From Desulfobacterales bacterium (lineage in GTDB: Bacteria > Desulfobacterota > DSM-4660 > Desulfatiglandales > Desulfatiglandaceae), in NCBI GenBank assembly GCA_022013615.1, contig JAKLQB010000108.1, positions 1-7,025 of the forward strand: DNA of 7,025 bases. The letters are read 5' to 3'. Within the stretch, counting starts at the first letter, position 1. The number at the start of each line of letters is the position of its first letter. Below the pieces are notes generated by a model. The model had not been told where the DNA came from. It searched no databases and worked only from the letters and a program-made list of their open reading frames with translations. Shown here piece by piece: positions 6,045 to 7,025 of the stretch. The position numbers and the translations under genes were made by a program.

Positions 6045-7025
6045 TCATCCCCTCAAAACGGGCAACGTAGTCCCGCCGCTGGCGAAAATTGCCACATCGG
6101 CTTTTGGCAATTCTTTATGAACCATGTCTACGGCCTCATCAATGGATGAGGCGTATGTCATGCCCATTGCCTCCACCTGATCCCTTGCCAATCCTTCGCA
6201 CACGTGAACGACCTGCGATAATTTCTCCGGTATCTTTTTCATGTCCCATATACAGAGAAGGGCGCTGATGCCCATTGGGGCGCAGCGTTCCGGATAGTTT
6301 CCAGCCATAAGTTGATTCAGATAGTCGTTGGCAGACAATCCACTGGCCACTTCCTCAATAAAAGGATCGAGCTTCTCCCATCCATCCTGAGGAGAAATCC
6401 AAATGACCTTCCCTCCTCTCTTAGTTACCAATGCGCCGGCATCCAGGCCCTTAAGGGATTGAAGGCCCGGCTCCATTGGAAAGGATGAGACGACAGCGAC
6501 ATCAACCAGCCGGGGGATTTTGGCCATATAACCTTTCATCACTTCCTGGGATGCCTTTTGATGTTCTTTGACCACATCCCCGCAGAAGACATCCACAACC
6601 TCGTTTCTCTCGTTCCAGGTGAAATCAATTTTGAAATCCAAACCCGCAATTCTCGCAACTTCGTTTTGCTCCTCGTAGAAGAAATTTCCCTCCACTTTGC
6701 CGATTCTGGAACTATGGTTTTCTATCCATTTCATGTGATGCTCGGCCACCGACCTTGCCGAGCAAACACCAGGCATGATGATTTTAGAACCACCGGCAAA
6801 GCCCGCCCAAACATGTGGAACGCAAGATCCAATTCCAATGATTAAATCGCTTTCATGCACATGAGGATTGACCTCGACGACAGAACCACGCGTTGTTCTT
6901 CCAATGGTAACATTGTCTTTGGAGAGAGGGTCGTGATTGAGTACACGGGGTTGCAAGCGCTCAAAGGCTTCAGCCCCTATTTTAGTTTTCAGGTCTTCTG
7001 AGGATAGTGGGGAATGGGTCCCCAG
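6045..7025 (-). CDS. LarA-family (DUF2088) nickel-pincer-dependent racemase/epimerase, 5' end outside window
   Basis: The frame is open to the right edge and stops with TGA at 6045-6047, giving 326 visible residues. LarA proteins are about 425 aa, so roughly 100 N-terminal residues are missing. The visible N terminus, GTHSPLSSEDL, matches the GTHRP-type motif of the family. Counting from the edge codon, His4 (GTH), His71, Lys81 (H-x9-K in PHVWAGFAGGSK) and His97 (K-x15-H) reproduce the spacing of His108, His174, Lys184 and His200 in Lactobacillus LarA, where Lys holds the nickel-pincer nucleotide, His200 ligates nickel and the two other His are the acid/base pair. An intact cofactor site is therefore expected. 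The family racemises or epimerises 2-hydroxyacids, and lactate is only one substrate. It is the most upstream visible gene of the minus-strand operon. The cofactor genes larB, larC and larE are not in the window. A TTG at 6954-6956 is internal, not the start. Confidence 0.9.
   Translation of the reverse strand: MGTHSPLSSEDLKTKIGAEAFERLQPRVLNHDPLSKDNVTIGRTTRGSVVEVNPHVHESDLIIGIGSCVPHVWAGFAGGSKIIMPGVCSARSVAEHHMKWIENHSSRIGKVEGNFFYEEQNEVARIAGLDFKIDFTWNERNEVVDVFCGDVVKEHQKASQEVMKGYMAKIPRLVDVAVVSSFPMEPGLQSLKGLDAGALVTKRGGKVIWISPQDGWEKLDPFIEEVASGLSANDYLNQLMAGNYPERCAPMGISALLCIWDMKKIPEKLSQVVHVCEGLARDQVEAMGMTYASSIDEAVDMVHKELPKADVAIFASGGTTLPVLRG

Noticed and set aside
6954..6956. TTG as the start of the LarA-like gene
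   Set aside because: The frame continues to the window edge with the conserved GTHSPLSSEDL motif, so the TTG codes an internal Leu.

Overview
This is a bacterial window of moderate G+C (roughly 40-50 %, estimated by eye). It looks like an anaerobe with strong AGGAGG ribosome binding sites. The mix of a LarA-family nickel racemase, an arginine-deiminase-like enzyme and an ornithine-carbamoyltransferase-like enzyme would suit a Desulfobacterota ('deltaproteobacterial') or similar anaerobic lineage. That placement is a weak inference, because the window holds no phylogenetic marker.

Left part, plus strand. From the left edge to 2345 runs a large SEC-C/TPR protein whose frame is already open at the edge, so its true start lies outside the window. 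A 126-base gap follows, carrying a good sigma70-type promoter (TTGACA, 17 bp, TATTCT) and two ATCC/GGAT dyads. Next is a short MNT-type nucleotidyltransferase (82 aa, apparently lacking its usual C-terminal tail). It overlaps, as ATGA, the start of a full-length fold-type I PLP aminotransferase (2717-3928). The aminotransferase is visibly richer in G+C than the nucleotidyltransferase, so the pair looks recently put together.

Middle. 3929-4107 is a convergent intergenic gap with no gene and no convincing terminator. It holds the left arm of a perfect 10-bp inverted repeat whose right arm covers the stop codon of the next gene.

Right part, minus strand, read right to left. First comes a LarA-family (DUF2088) protein running off the right edge, then a compact arginine-deiminase/amidinotransferase-fold enzyme, then a carbamoyltransferase of the OTC/ATC family. 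All three face the same way with gaps of 67-82 bp (about 70 bp from the preferred carbamoyltransferase start), and the last two have identical AGGAGGT sites, so they look like one operon. A deiminase followed by a carbamoyltransferase normally turns a guanidino compound into a ureido compound and then into an amine plus carbamoyl phosphate (the arginine deiminase logic). Here the carbamoyltransferase lacks the usual ornithine-site signatures: HCLP is HPLP, and the Asp of the D-x-x-x-SMG loop is Asn. The partner is a LarA-type 2-hydroxyacid racemase. My main hypothesis is a deiminase-type pathway for a guanidino compound other than L-arginine, possibly a 2-hydroxy acid. This is inference and needs enzymology.
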